A program made the position numbers and the translations under genes. A stretch of 64,000 bases of DNA from Isoetes taiwanensis (Eukaryota; Streptophyta; Lycopodiopsida; Isoetales; Isoetaceae): assembly GCA_021234155.1 (NCBI GenBank), contig JAJEKV010000003.1, forward strand, positions 26,142,233-26,206,232, written 5' to 3'. Position 1 is the stretch's first letter. Each line of letters starts with the position of its first letter. The notes below the pieces were generated by a model that saw nothing but the letters and a program-made list of their open reading frames with translations, was not told the DNA's origin and did not search any database. Shown here one piece after another: positions 54,501 through 64,000 of the stretch.

Positions 54501-57500
54501 GTATTTATACACGATAGGTCTGACATAGAAGAGTTCATGTGGTCCAGCATTGAACTCTGAGATATGAGCGATTTGTGTCCTCCATAAATGCTAAATCCAA
54601 TGCTACATATTGTGTGGTGATGAAATTTGGGATAACTGTGTCGGATCTATTTAATTACATAGACCTTTCATCCAAGATGTACTTCAATTGTTTTACCATT
54701 AGTATAACTACTATACCTAATTGTTGTAATAATATCACATCAAAAGTCTCGAGTTCCAATAAATTATCATTTTTTCCCTGGTTTCAACACGGGTCTGTCA
54801 ATGCAATAGAGATTAAGAAATAACATTTTTGTAAGTTATAAATATCATTTGTGAACATTATATTTTCTTGACACATGTCAAAAAAATAAAAAGCTCATTT
54901 GGGAACATTATATTTGCGTAACATTTTTTTTTTCACATGCTCTTCCAACGTCCCTTAGAAAATTTGCCATGTTTTCTCAACTACGTAGTCTTTTAATTAC
55001 TCCATATTACACAAATTAGGTATATTGGATCCAATATATTAAGTACATATTAGGTCCAAGAGTGAAGCATTTCTGAAAATGAAATAAGCTTGATTCTCAT
55101 ATTGTACCTCCAAGACAATAATATCTTTGTTTCCTCTAAGAGCATAAGACATTGTTGCAAAAATCATAGCATAACAATGTAAGCAAGTTATTTGATCATA
55201 TCTATATAGGATATTGTTGTAGATGTGGTGCCAAACTAATGTCTATCTATCTATCTATGAAAGTTCGCTACACATAGCCAAACCTTCTCTCTAATAAATG
55301 CCAGGTAACATCATCTTTATACAAGTTTCAACTTCTTTCAATTTCAATGACATCATATATATTTCAATAATGTTTAGCATCACCAATTCCATCCAACAAA
55401 ATGCTTCGCATTAACTTATGTTTGTATCTATGCCTGGCAATGCCGGAGACCCGTTACTAGTTATTGTTAAAACTCTCTTTTCATTTGACTATTGAGCCAA
55501 GTCCTTCAAGTGCCACTATATCAATTGTTCCCTTTCCCAGGATTGATCATCCGCGATCAAGGCATTACATGGAAAATTAAGCATAACCAAATCCATATGA
55601 CCTTTAACATTTTTTAAGTTGGGCTGCATCACTGAGGAGGCGGTGATGGGCGATCTGGAGCTCTGTCGCCAATGTTGTTTGCATAATCCATGAATGTTGC
55701 ATTCGATCTCCATTTTTCATGTTCTTTAGCTCTTGGATTAGACAACTTTCTAAAGGTGTGTGATTTTGAATGGAAAATGCTCCTGCTTCAGTGTCTTATT
55801 CGTCGTGTGGAATGTGATGGCTGCTAGGTGTCCCTGCATTAGATGTGTACTTGCAAAGTCGAAGATGTGTAGTGTCGTTGATCGCTTTAGTAGGATCACC
55901 CGATCGATGAAGTCGTGCAACCTTGCATGCATACCAATTCTAAGAGAGCACTCATCAAGCACACGACGTCTTCTCCCTACAGATTGAATTCCTTATGAAA
56001 GACAAGAACTTTGTCGTTTGTCAAGAGAGGTCAATATTTGAGCACTGCTCCTGTGCTTGGACTTTTTTCTCAGTGAGATTCCTTTCCTGTGCTTGGAAGT
56101 GTGGTCATCATCATGCACATCATGCCATAGCTCATTGTGGTCACCTTTGAGTGGTCTATACTGCTGGCTAGGTTAGCCCCTGTGTTCTTTGGGTCGTGCC
56201 CACTCAAGCTACTTGGATGAAGCTCGTCTTTCCTTTGCTTTCGAGGAGCTTCTGAATCTGGAAGCTTGCTCGGACAAAATATCCTCCTATTTGATCTTCC
56301 TATTTGATCTTGCCCCTGATGCTGGCATAAGCCTCCCAGTCGTAGATGTTCTTCCCTTGATATGCGTCTTCTCTTGTTCCTTAATTGTGAACTATGTTTT
56401 CAAAGCTGATGAAATCATTAAGGTCTTCCTACTAGTGCAAGGGAACTAGAAGCTCGTCATGGTCGGCTTTGGATGCTTTGTTGTTGCTTAAGGTCCACTT
56501 GAGCTACTATGCTACAAGATCGTGGCAATCTTCGCTCTGATTTCTCTGAGCTCTTGTATCGCTATGAATTCTCCTTCTGAGGGAGGATTATCCTCTCTGG
56601 CCCTAGCTCCAGATGCTAAGGTAGCATCTAAGTCTGACATACTCCTACCCATGTATGTTTTTACGTCATTACGTTTCTACCTCACGCTCTTCTATTTGAG
56701 GCTTCTGTGTGTTGATATCCATGAAGTTGTCGAGGTCCTCTTGCCAGTGTGAGCTCAGGATATGGCAGCCAGGAACTTGGCACTCCAGAAGATTCTTGAT
56801 GTTGTTGATCAACAAATACTCTTTCCGTTCGATGAAGATTTGCACTACTCGTTTTGTTGGTAGAGGTGCCAGCTCTTCTGCTTCCATCCGTTGGATGTCC
56901 CCTTTCGGTATCTTCTCTTCGTCTGTCAGCATGTCAACTGGGTCTTCAACGTCTTCAAGAAGTTGGTCTAATGCCTCTTGCTCTTCTGTGAGTCTAACCT
57001 TGTATTCCGAAAGCAGGCGCTCATCTATCCTAGAGTCTAAAGGCTTAGAGTCAAGGAGGCTGAGTAGAAGGCTAATCGACAACATTCTTGGCGCTATAAG
57101 CAAGGAAGATGGCTCAGGTAGTATTAATAGAGAAGTATCTATAGCCATCAAAGTTTATGATCGTGAAGTCTAGCACAAGTTGAGCTTTGTTTTGCAAAGC
57201 CTTCACGATGTTTGGGACATGCTCTAAGATCCTAGCCACGGTTCGTTTGGGGTTCCAGCACCCTTCTTATAGAGTGACTTGGACAGCTCTAAACTCTCTA
57301 TGGAGCTCATTCTTGAAACCATGATAATATGGAGTGCTAGTTAATGTGGCGGCTAAGTCAAACTCAGTTTGGAAAACATCAAAATTTAGATCAATCTTTA
57401 TCTCTTTGGGTTGAGTTGCCATGTCGAGGCTCTAGTGACTATTACAAAGGGATGCATGAGCACATTTAGGAGCAAGAATTCAGCATGGAGTTTGGAGACA

Positions 57501-58425
57501 ACTTGTAATGTGAAAACTAGACTATGTAATAATTCCTATGCAAGCCCTAATTATAAAATTTTACAGTTTGAGAAATTTGAGGCTATTTGGAGTAGTGTTT
57601 GACAAAATCAGGTTGGTTTTATGTCGCACATGCATGCGTGCCTCTTTAATGAACCTATTGCAAAAAAATTTGGATGATTTGGAGCATGTATGAAGGTTGG
57701 AAATTTGAGTTACTCTTGAAGTGCGCCCCTGGCTTGTCCAAAATTCTTGAAAGGGATCTGTACATACTCTATATGTACTTTGATCTCTTTGGGGTTCAAG
57801 ATGAAAATATAAGAGCATATTCTTTCTCCTGCATTGTTTCAAGCATAGATACACTTACATTTTAACATAATTATATTATATAATAATAATACCTCAAATT
57901 GGGCAAACTACTCTTGAAGTGATGCATGTGGCTCATCCAAAAATTCTGGAAGGGGCCTGTGCACACTCTGTGAGTACCTTCATGTAAGTTCACGAATTTT
58001 TAAGATTTTTTTAAAAAGCTAAACATGCAATCATTACTTATGCATAAAAAGGATATCAACTTAACAACTTTACACTTCATATTACTACAAAAAAGTGTTT
58101 ATACATAGGGTCAATTTTTGGGGATTATGTGTGTAAAAGATTATACCATTATCACATTAATTCAAATGGTAAGTATAGTTGATAAGAAGTCAAGGGTTCA
58201 AATCCTTTTCTTACTATCTCAAAATTATTTAACACTTTATTTAATTAATAAGTATCAAATAACTTTGTTATGGTGCTTTTGGTATGTTGGTAAGGTCATA
58301 GACCTATAGTCCAGACATTAGAAGTTCAAATTCCTCAATTAAACAAAACTTTTGGACCTAAAAATGAAACTCAGCAATGAAAAAATGTATTGGATGCTTG
58401 TTCAAAAATTTCGAAAGGCATGTCC
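51600..58425. other. AT-rich DNA, possible minus-strand coding relics at 55.5-57.15 kb
   Basis: Most of the stretch has no recognisable feature. On the minus strand, 56669-57151 is open for 160 codons and acidic (LTEEQEALDQLLEDVEDPVD, then KRVVQIFIERKEYLL). A diverged repeat of its end lies at 56370-56450. Minus-strand 55750-55962 is open for 70 codons (MHARLHDFIDRVILLKRST). These could be retroelement polyprotein relics, but I recognise no protease, RT or integrase. At 58140-58330 two GGTTCAAATCC-like B-box words suggest old tRNA-type SINEs. Confidence 0.3.
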
Positions 58426-58426
58426 G

Positions 58427-58654
58427 CACTTCATGTGACGTTCCATGTATTTATATGGTATACGTATAAATATCATGACACATCACCATGGGTATTTCGG
58501 GGCCATTGTGGACTAAACCAAAAGGGTTTAAGTTAGCTATGCTAAAATACCAATTAATTTTGGTTTAGTCCGCAATGGTCCCAAAATACCCATGGTGAGC
58601 TGTCATGATATTTATACGTATACCATATAAATGCGTGGAACGTCACACTTCATG
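58427..58654. mobile_element. 210-bp Mutator-type foldback MITE with 9-bp TSD
   Basis: Element 58436-58645 begins TGACGTTCCATGTATTTATA and ends with the complement ...GGAACGTCA. The two arms pair over about 90 bp around a loop of about 40 bp. CACTTCATG flanks it on both sides (58427-58435 and 58646-58654). A 9-bp target duplication with long inverted repeats is the hallmark of Mutator-like MITEs. No coding capacity. Confidence 0.9.
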
Positions 58655-59089
58655 AGTGCTTCCTCTTTTTTCTTGCATAGATTAAATTTTTCGGGTAATT
58701 TTAAAATGGTATCCTAGCTGCTTTCATGTTTTTATCAGTTATATTATCAAAAACAAGTTTGGGGGTGCTAGGAGGTTGTCCAAAAATTTTGAAAGTCCTG
58801 TGCGCACTCCATGAGTACTTTCTCATTTTTCTTGCATAAGTTAAAGTAATTTTAAATATCAGTTACATTAAAAAAAAAAAAAAAGGAATTGGCAACCTGG
58901 AAAAGACAAGAGGCCATCCATATGACGTCGGCTACTACATATTGCCCCAGAGTCAAAGTGGAACCAAGGATGTGTCATTGCCCCGTCTCCCTCGAGGTTG
59001 AACTAACTGTGAAAGCATGAAGTGTTAGCATAGGCAACATGCACATATTAACATATAAATACTTACCACGAAGTGTGGGCCACCATCAT

Positions 59090-59099
59090 CTAGTATCAT
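59090..59099. repeat. 10-bp target-site copy, left
   Basis: CTAGTATCAT directly abuts the T-run that is the poly(A) tail of the minus-strand retroposon. The partner is at 61024-61033. Confidence 0.8.
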
Positions 59100-61023
59100 T
59101 TTTTTTTAAGGACGACAATTTATTTTCAAGGAAAATCAAGATACATACAAGGGATCTGTGACATGTGACTCAAAACCTAGAGGACAAAATAGCCCACTAA
59201 GCAAAACGACCCATACACAGAATATAATCATACTCCTTGTGCCACCTTGAGGCGTTTAATAGCCTCATCACAATCATCATGTTCTGCGTCCTCGAGATGA
59301 TCATCAACAGACATCAAATTATCATGCCACTGAATAGTACGAGACATGATAGCCTCGTGAGATGATATAACAGACTTCTTCCTCGCCGCCTTCTTCCAAT
59401 TGACCTGTTGCCATGACTCTTTCGTGCACTGAAGATTAGGACTATTAGCTATAACAATCTCAGAAGCATGAGAGGCAGAAGCAACATCGTGGAGAGTAGT
59501 AGAAACTATAGTTGCAGCTGATGGTGCTGAGGATGACACCACCGGAACTGTATCTAGAGCATCTTCTATAGCCGAGGAATGCAAAGCAACCGGCAAAGGT
59601 TGATCATGAACAGATGAAGAAATAACAATGGGAGCTTGAACCTGGGAAGAATGTTGACCAGATGCCTGAGAGGCACGAGTACCTCGACGAAAGCTAACAA
59701 AAGCCTCCTTATCAGGAAACAGGCGGGCTAATTCTGGACCATTCAGAAGTTTAAGATCCAGCTTTTTATACCAAGGCCCGCTCTTCACAACTATACAATC
59801 TGGTAAAGGCGAGTCCACTGGCATAGAAACACAAATTCTTGGACCATTCATGATGGAGTGTGAGATATGAACCCCAAGTCACGTTGCAATTGCAACTAGA
59901 AATTGATGAGCCATTAGATCAGGAGGAAGACTAGGTAACGAGAACCAACAAGCCATATCTGGTGTAAAGCCAGGAGAATAATACTGGTACATTATATATT
60001 CCCCACCAAGTGGATCAATCCCTCTTAATACCAAAGAGTCCACTACATCACTACTTTCAAGCATAATAAGAACAAAGTTTTTTGCAAGCAACTTGATGGA
60101 CTGAAAAGGAGAAAGTTGAAGGCGTCTCAAAAGCCGGGATAACCAAACACGGAACCGAGAAAAATCTAAATAGCCACCAGTAAAATACCTTTGAACTGCA
60201 TAGGAAGATAAGTTCTCAGCATACTTAATATGAGCTTGATGGTCCACCTCAACCACAGGAATACCGGATGCTTGAACCACACTTTGACAATCAGACTGGT
60301 AAAATATATCATCTAGAGACAATTCTTGTTGAAGTTGAGTCCGTGGGCTTTCAATGTGTCCAAGATTGCCGACAACTCCTCCTTACTGCCTTCAGACAAT
60401 ACCTGTAAAGCAGCTGCTACCCTTGCCTTTCTAGATGCATTAGATATATCCTTACAAAGCCAATCACTAAATCTTTGATATGAAACTTTTGCAACCGAAT
60501 CAGCTGATTTCGAAGCACTATCATTTGCCCGAGGCTGAGGAACTACATTAGGACTGGAATCTGTACCTGTTTGATGCAAAGTCCCATTAACTTTTGCTCC
60601 CTTATTTGCAACGCCTTGCAAGGGAGGAAAATCCCTTTCTTCAAGAACCACTGGAGAAGCCACCACTGAAGGCAAAGGGCTTTCAACTGAATTATTTACC
60701 TCTTTTTGCGCAGCAACTGGGGGATCACGTATCACCAAACTGGTGGTAGGCTCACGCCGTTTTGCCACCGCCTTGCATGCTGGAGCAATATCTGTCTTCC
60801 CCATCCCTACTATAACTGGCCGAAATCAAACAGACCCAAATCCGGCCCCTAATCTGATAGCAAACCCTAACAAACTTGATGTTGATGGAGACCCCTCAAG
60901 ACAAGCTTTCCAACGAACTAAAGATCATAAAAAACGGAGTCCAGATGCTCAAGTTAAAAGGAAAACCGCCAGCAGCCCTAAACACCATCGTCACGAGCGA
61001 CCATCCTCATCCACCCTTCAAAC
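59100..61023 (-). mobile_element. ORF1-only LINE-like retroposon (HAL1-like), complete
   Basis: The minus-strand element of 1.92 kb has a 5' leader of about 220 bp (61023-60805), a single ORF1-type coding region (60804-59228), about 120 bp of 3' UTR ending CTTGAAAATAAATTGTCGTC plus CTTAAAAAAAAA, and CTAGTATCAT on both sides as target-site duplication. No endonuclease or reverse transcriptase lies between the ORF1 end and the poly(A). It must have been mobilised in trans by another LINE. Related poly(T)-headed ends occur near 50023 and 61327. Confidence 0.75.
59228..60804 (-). pseudogene. LINE ORF1-type protein with DUF4283-like region, one frameshift and one stop
   Basis: The start MGKTDIAPACKAV is followed by a low-complexity S/P/V-rich region with LEERDFPPLQG, a phrase common near the start of plant L1 ORF1 or gag-like proteins. 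Next is a helical segment (ARVAAALQVLSEGSKEEL). A frameshift near 60320 leads to ELSLDDIFYQSD. The RRM-like block then carries LLAKNFVLIMLESSDVVDSL, YYSPGFTPDM, WFSLPSLPPDLMAHQF and, after a TGA at about 59877, GPRICVSMPVDSPLPDCI. The W..LP.LPP and ARICV...LPD.I pattern fits the DUF4283 family of plant LINE ORF1 proteins. The tail is S/A/V-rich with WQQVNWKKAARKK. ORF1 proteins bind the element RNA. Two lesions only, so fairly young. Confidence 0.6.
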
Positions 61024-61033
61024 CTAGTATCAT
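61024..61033. repeat. 10-bp target-site copy, right
   Basis: CTAGTATCAT lies immediately 5' (in minus-strand terms) of the retroposon leader. Confidence 0.8.
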
Positions 61034-62000
61034 CTCATAGACATATATCACATAACAGTGTTGAAGTCCTACCCTAAGTTCTAACTCAGTGTGGTATGAT
61101 TGGCGATCTAGGTCTCAAATAACAACAGACAGAAGCCAAAACAATGGGGTTGACTGGCATAGAACAATGGCAAAGATAGCCCACTTCATCCGCCCCTCCT
61201 ATGCATAGTTTATTGAAAGACCAAAAAGCCTTCAGTCTTGACTGTAGCTGCTGGAGACATAGCCACAAAGCTACTCCAGCGTTTCATTTCCCCAATCTAA
61301 TGAGGCAGAAAGGCTGCTGCTTCCAAAAGGCCCCCTTTTTTTTAGAGCAAGAGTTGATTTTTTTATTACTCGGGAGAAACCATATAATATTCTGCTATGT
61401 AGAAGCAGAGACATCAATGAACATGAGGCTGAAATTTGCCATGGAAGGCATAGTAGCAAAAAACTTAAGACTTTCTCAACAGAGAGAAATCTAAAGAAGT
61501 GGTATCTCAAAATGATAAGTTGGATGAAGGTAGTATGAGATTTATAGTAGCAGATAGATGAAATGGACTGCTTACACCACAATATCCGTGTCTTTATCCA
61601 GTTATCTATGCATTTGTCTTTGTCTGCGAGCAACAACAACTTGATGACAAGAAACATCGTAGCATCAAGAGAACCTGAAAAAGTAACTGCAAATCTAAAA
61701 TGCATTACAACTTAGAGATTTGTAGTTGAGCAGTTTATGGAGAAAGCCAGATGAGATAGGTCATGTGAAGATCAAAGATAGCGTTATAATAGTGATAGAA
61801 GTCATCTGTTGAACCCAATGTGTAGCTCCGAACATTATTCACATTCTGTCTGAAAAGCATATCTACATCTTCACTGTCCATATGTATAAGTAGAGTGCTA
61901 TATAGATCTGCAAGCATTTTGTGAGAGTAATATAGATCTTTATACCTCAATACCTGTTTATCTGTCATGGAATGATGGTACATGAATAGAAAATCAAACA
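61034..62000. other. Intergenic DNA with a possible LINE poly(A) end at 61327
   Basis: A T-run at about 61327-61340 is followed by AGAGCAAGAGTTGATTTTTT, like other minus-strand LINE 3' ends in the window. No intact body recognised; it may be the tail of the RT copy at 62-64 kb or of another fragment. Confidence 0.35.
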
Positions 62001-64000
62001 AATTGTATATCTACACCACTTCCTTGCAGAATATCCTGGCCAAACTTCTTTCCCTCGCCAAACATCTTTCACTAGTTCTTCTCACATCGTGAGTTTTAGC
62101 AATAGGAGGTGGAAGTGCCCTTTGATGCACTAGATGGCTTATCTCTGTACATTGATGCTTCACACCTACTTGAATGATTGTCAAACTGTCCTTTTTCTAT
62201 TCCTCTCAAGAAGCCAAGGTATCCATCATGATTGGAGAAGTGAGCATTAGAATTCATCACATTCAAATTGGAAATAAATAAATCGAAGTAACCCCTGCAT
62301 AGTCCAATTGAATGCCAATTTCTGTCATATTTTTCTGCAAGTTTCCTCTTGTGAGCAGTAGCAATGACCTCCAAATCAAACTGAAATTTCATTTTAATCC
62401 AAGATATAGAACTCTTACCACCATGCACCATTCTATTTCTATCTTTTCAAATGTTCCAAATGGCAGTGAAGATGATAGTATTGACAAAGAAAATGTTATT
62501 TTGGATGCAAGTCAAAAAACTGCCAAGATATAAAGATTAGAAATGATTGCCAAACATATTGCTGAACCAAGACCATAAAGGATCTAATTTTGGATAGAAA
62601 AGAATATGATCAATAGACTCCACTTGAAGACAAACATATTTGAAGATAGGAGAAATGTTATCAAATCTGCTAGAGATATATTGAAGAGAAGGGATACTTT
62701 TATGGGCAATAAGCCAAATGAAGAAGCCAATTTTTGGGAAGCACTAAGAATTCCAAACATTGCAAAAAAAATTGTCTGGCTATCACTAGGAGATAAACAC
62801 CATTTAGAAATAGCTTTTATAGGCAGATCTAATCTGTTTAGAATCGAATAAATAGTAGAGACCTTATAGTTGTGCTTGCCTGCAAGTTTCCAGTTGAAGA
62901 ATCTTGTGTCAACAGTGGTATTCAAATTTCTAGGCAAAACACCTTTGAGATGAGAATAGATTTTTTCTCTCACTCGAAGGACCCCGTAATAAACCTTTCA
63001 CAGAAGTCTAGGAAAGGAGAGTATTAATAGTGTAAAGATCTCTAATCACAAAGATGCCCTTGCTTGACCATTTACTGTAGATCCTTGGATGCTTAATAGT
63101 CAAGATAATCCATAAGAACATATAAACATTTCCATATTGATATCCGCAATTTTAGCACCATCAAAGCAAAATTGAACCTTATTCTAGGCTACGAGGAGAG
63201 AAGGATGACCAGTAGAATGGAAAGAAGAAATATAATAGCTGATAAAATGCGAGGCAGCATTGTTATTGTTATTTAGAGCCCTCCAGACATATTTCCAGCC
63301 AAAGCACAAGCTTGCAAATTCAAATTCTTACAGTCTAATTCATCAGATTTTTTTAGGCCTAGAGACAATAATCCATTTTATCATATGAGAATCATTCCCA
63401 TATGAATTTTCTAATGATTTTCTCGAGCTCATTGTAAACACTTTTAAGTGCCATCAGAGCAGAAGAGAAAAGGTATGAGAACTAGCCAACACAGAATTGG
63501 CAATTAATGTTCTTAATATATAAAGACATACCAAGCAAATTGGAAGCTTGCATAGTGTTTAGAACTCTATTGTCAGCTAGGTATGGCTGATCAATATCAC
63601 CAATAATAATAATGCTCTTTGTTAAGTTCAAAAAGACTTTAGAAGATGCAGAGAATTGCTTTGATAATATCTAAGAAGAAGACAATATTTGAAGTGTTGG
63701 CCTCCAAGAAGGCAAAAGTATCATCTGCATATTAAGAGATTGTGATAGAATCATCAATGTTTGGAAGTTGCAGGCCTTTTTCTCATTTTTGGCTCTTGCA
63801 TTGATTAGAAAGAAAGATGCTATCAAGTGTAATTTAAGTTTTTCTTTTTGTGTATGGTGCATACATAAATTTCTCATTGGCTCTTGCATTTTTGTATGAT
63901 GAAGATTTAACATGTTTCTTTTGAATTCGAAGTTTCATTTCAGCATCACATGTTGTGGTCACTTGATGAGGTAATGAAGCATCACCTGTTGTGCTCACTT
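62001..64000 (-). pseudogene. L1-type LINE ORF2 remnant, runs off the window edge
   Basis: On the minus strand near 63690-63755 the translation gives S-stop-YADDTFAFLEA, the RT catalytic box, followed by LTKSIIII-like and LLGMSLYI phrases of the thumb. Farther downstream, 62973-62584 has FNWKLAGKHNYKVSTIYSIL, resembling the K(Y/F)SVKS.Y.ll start of the plant zf-RVT C-terminal domain. Many stops and frameshifts. The 5' part, including any endonuclease, lies beyond 64000. Confidence 0.6.

Noticed and set aside
56669-57151. 160-codon acidic minus-strand frame as a retroelement gag/pol gene
   Set aside because: No recognisable zinc knuckle, protease, RT or integrase motif; kept only as an unassigned relic.
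62312-62851. Plus-strand open frames at 62.3-62.85 kb
   Set aside because: They are antisense to the decayed LINE ORF2 on the minus strand.

Overview
The window looks like nuclear DNA of a land plant with a large, transposon-rich genome. A microbial-type terpene synthase-like gene (34.4-35.5 kb), a class known from ferns, lycophytes, mosses and liverworts but not seed plants, makes a fern or other non-seed plant the best guess. Most of the 64 kb is AT-rich and non-coding. All family names come from reading translated sequence by eye; no search was run.

Region 0.4-20 kb is a nested mobile-element complex. A degenerate multi-exon gene runs on the + strand from about 3.1 to 19.9 kb. It encodes a protein with a DGQHS (ParB/DGQHR-like) motif, a possible methyltransferase-like segment and a C-terminal NIF/FCP1-like phosphatase segment. 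Its introns and 5' flank carry about 18 copies of a near-perfect 24-bp palindrome. A divergent exon on the - strand (2.3-2.7 kb) resembles the DUF8039-type domain of plant CACTA/En-Spm proteins. The gene is split by an 11.15-kb terminal-inverted-repeat element (4292-15442) flanked by GAGA; removing the element and one GAGA restores the reading frame exactly. That element carries an array of an 18-bp palindrome, a tRNA-derived SINE and a RanGAP fragment. Inside it sits a second element (4788-11652) with hairpin-type ends. This one holds exon fragments of at least four unrelated host genes (CD2BP2/GYF, AUX1/LAX auxin carrier, PPR protein, TMK-like receptor kinase), all on the element's own strand.

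Region 20-38.7 kb holds unrecognised spliced fragments, a 5'-truncated LINE with a structured 3' UTR (28.35-29.81 kb), related LINE 3' tails, a nearly identical 1.29-kb tandem duplication (31.5-34.1 kb) and the terpene synthase gene, the only apparently intact gene in the window.

Region 38.8-43.7 kb is a second copy of the hairpin-ended family. It carries seven exons of CTR9 (Paf1 complex) in the sense direction, with a frameshift. A 143-bp miniature lies at its 3' end.

Region 43.7-64 kb is mostly decayed intergenic DNA with tandem repeats, hairpins, a 210-bp Mutator-type foldback element with a 9-bp target duplication, a compound microsatellite and LINE debris. It includes an ORF1-only LINE-like retroposon (59100-61023) with a 5' leader, a poly(A) tail and a 10-bp target-site duplication. 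The right edge is a decayed L1-type reverse transcriptase on the - strand.

The strongest candidate for something undescribed is the hairpin-ended, multi-gene-capturing family, followed by the DGQHS/NIF gene with its palindromes and the ORF1-only retroposon.
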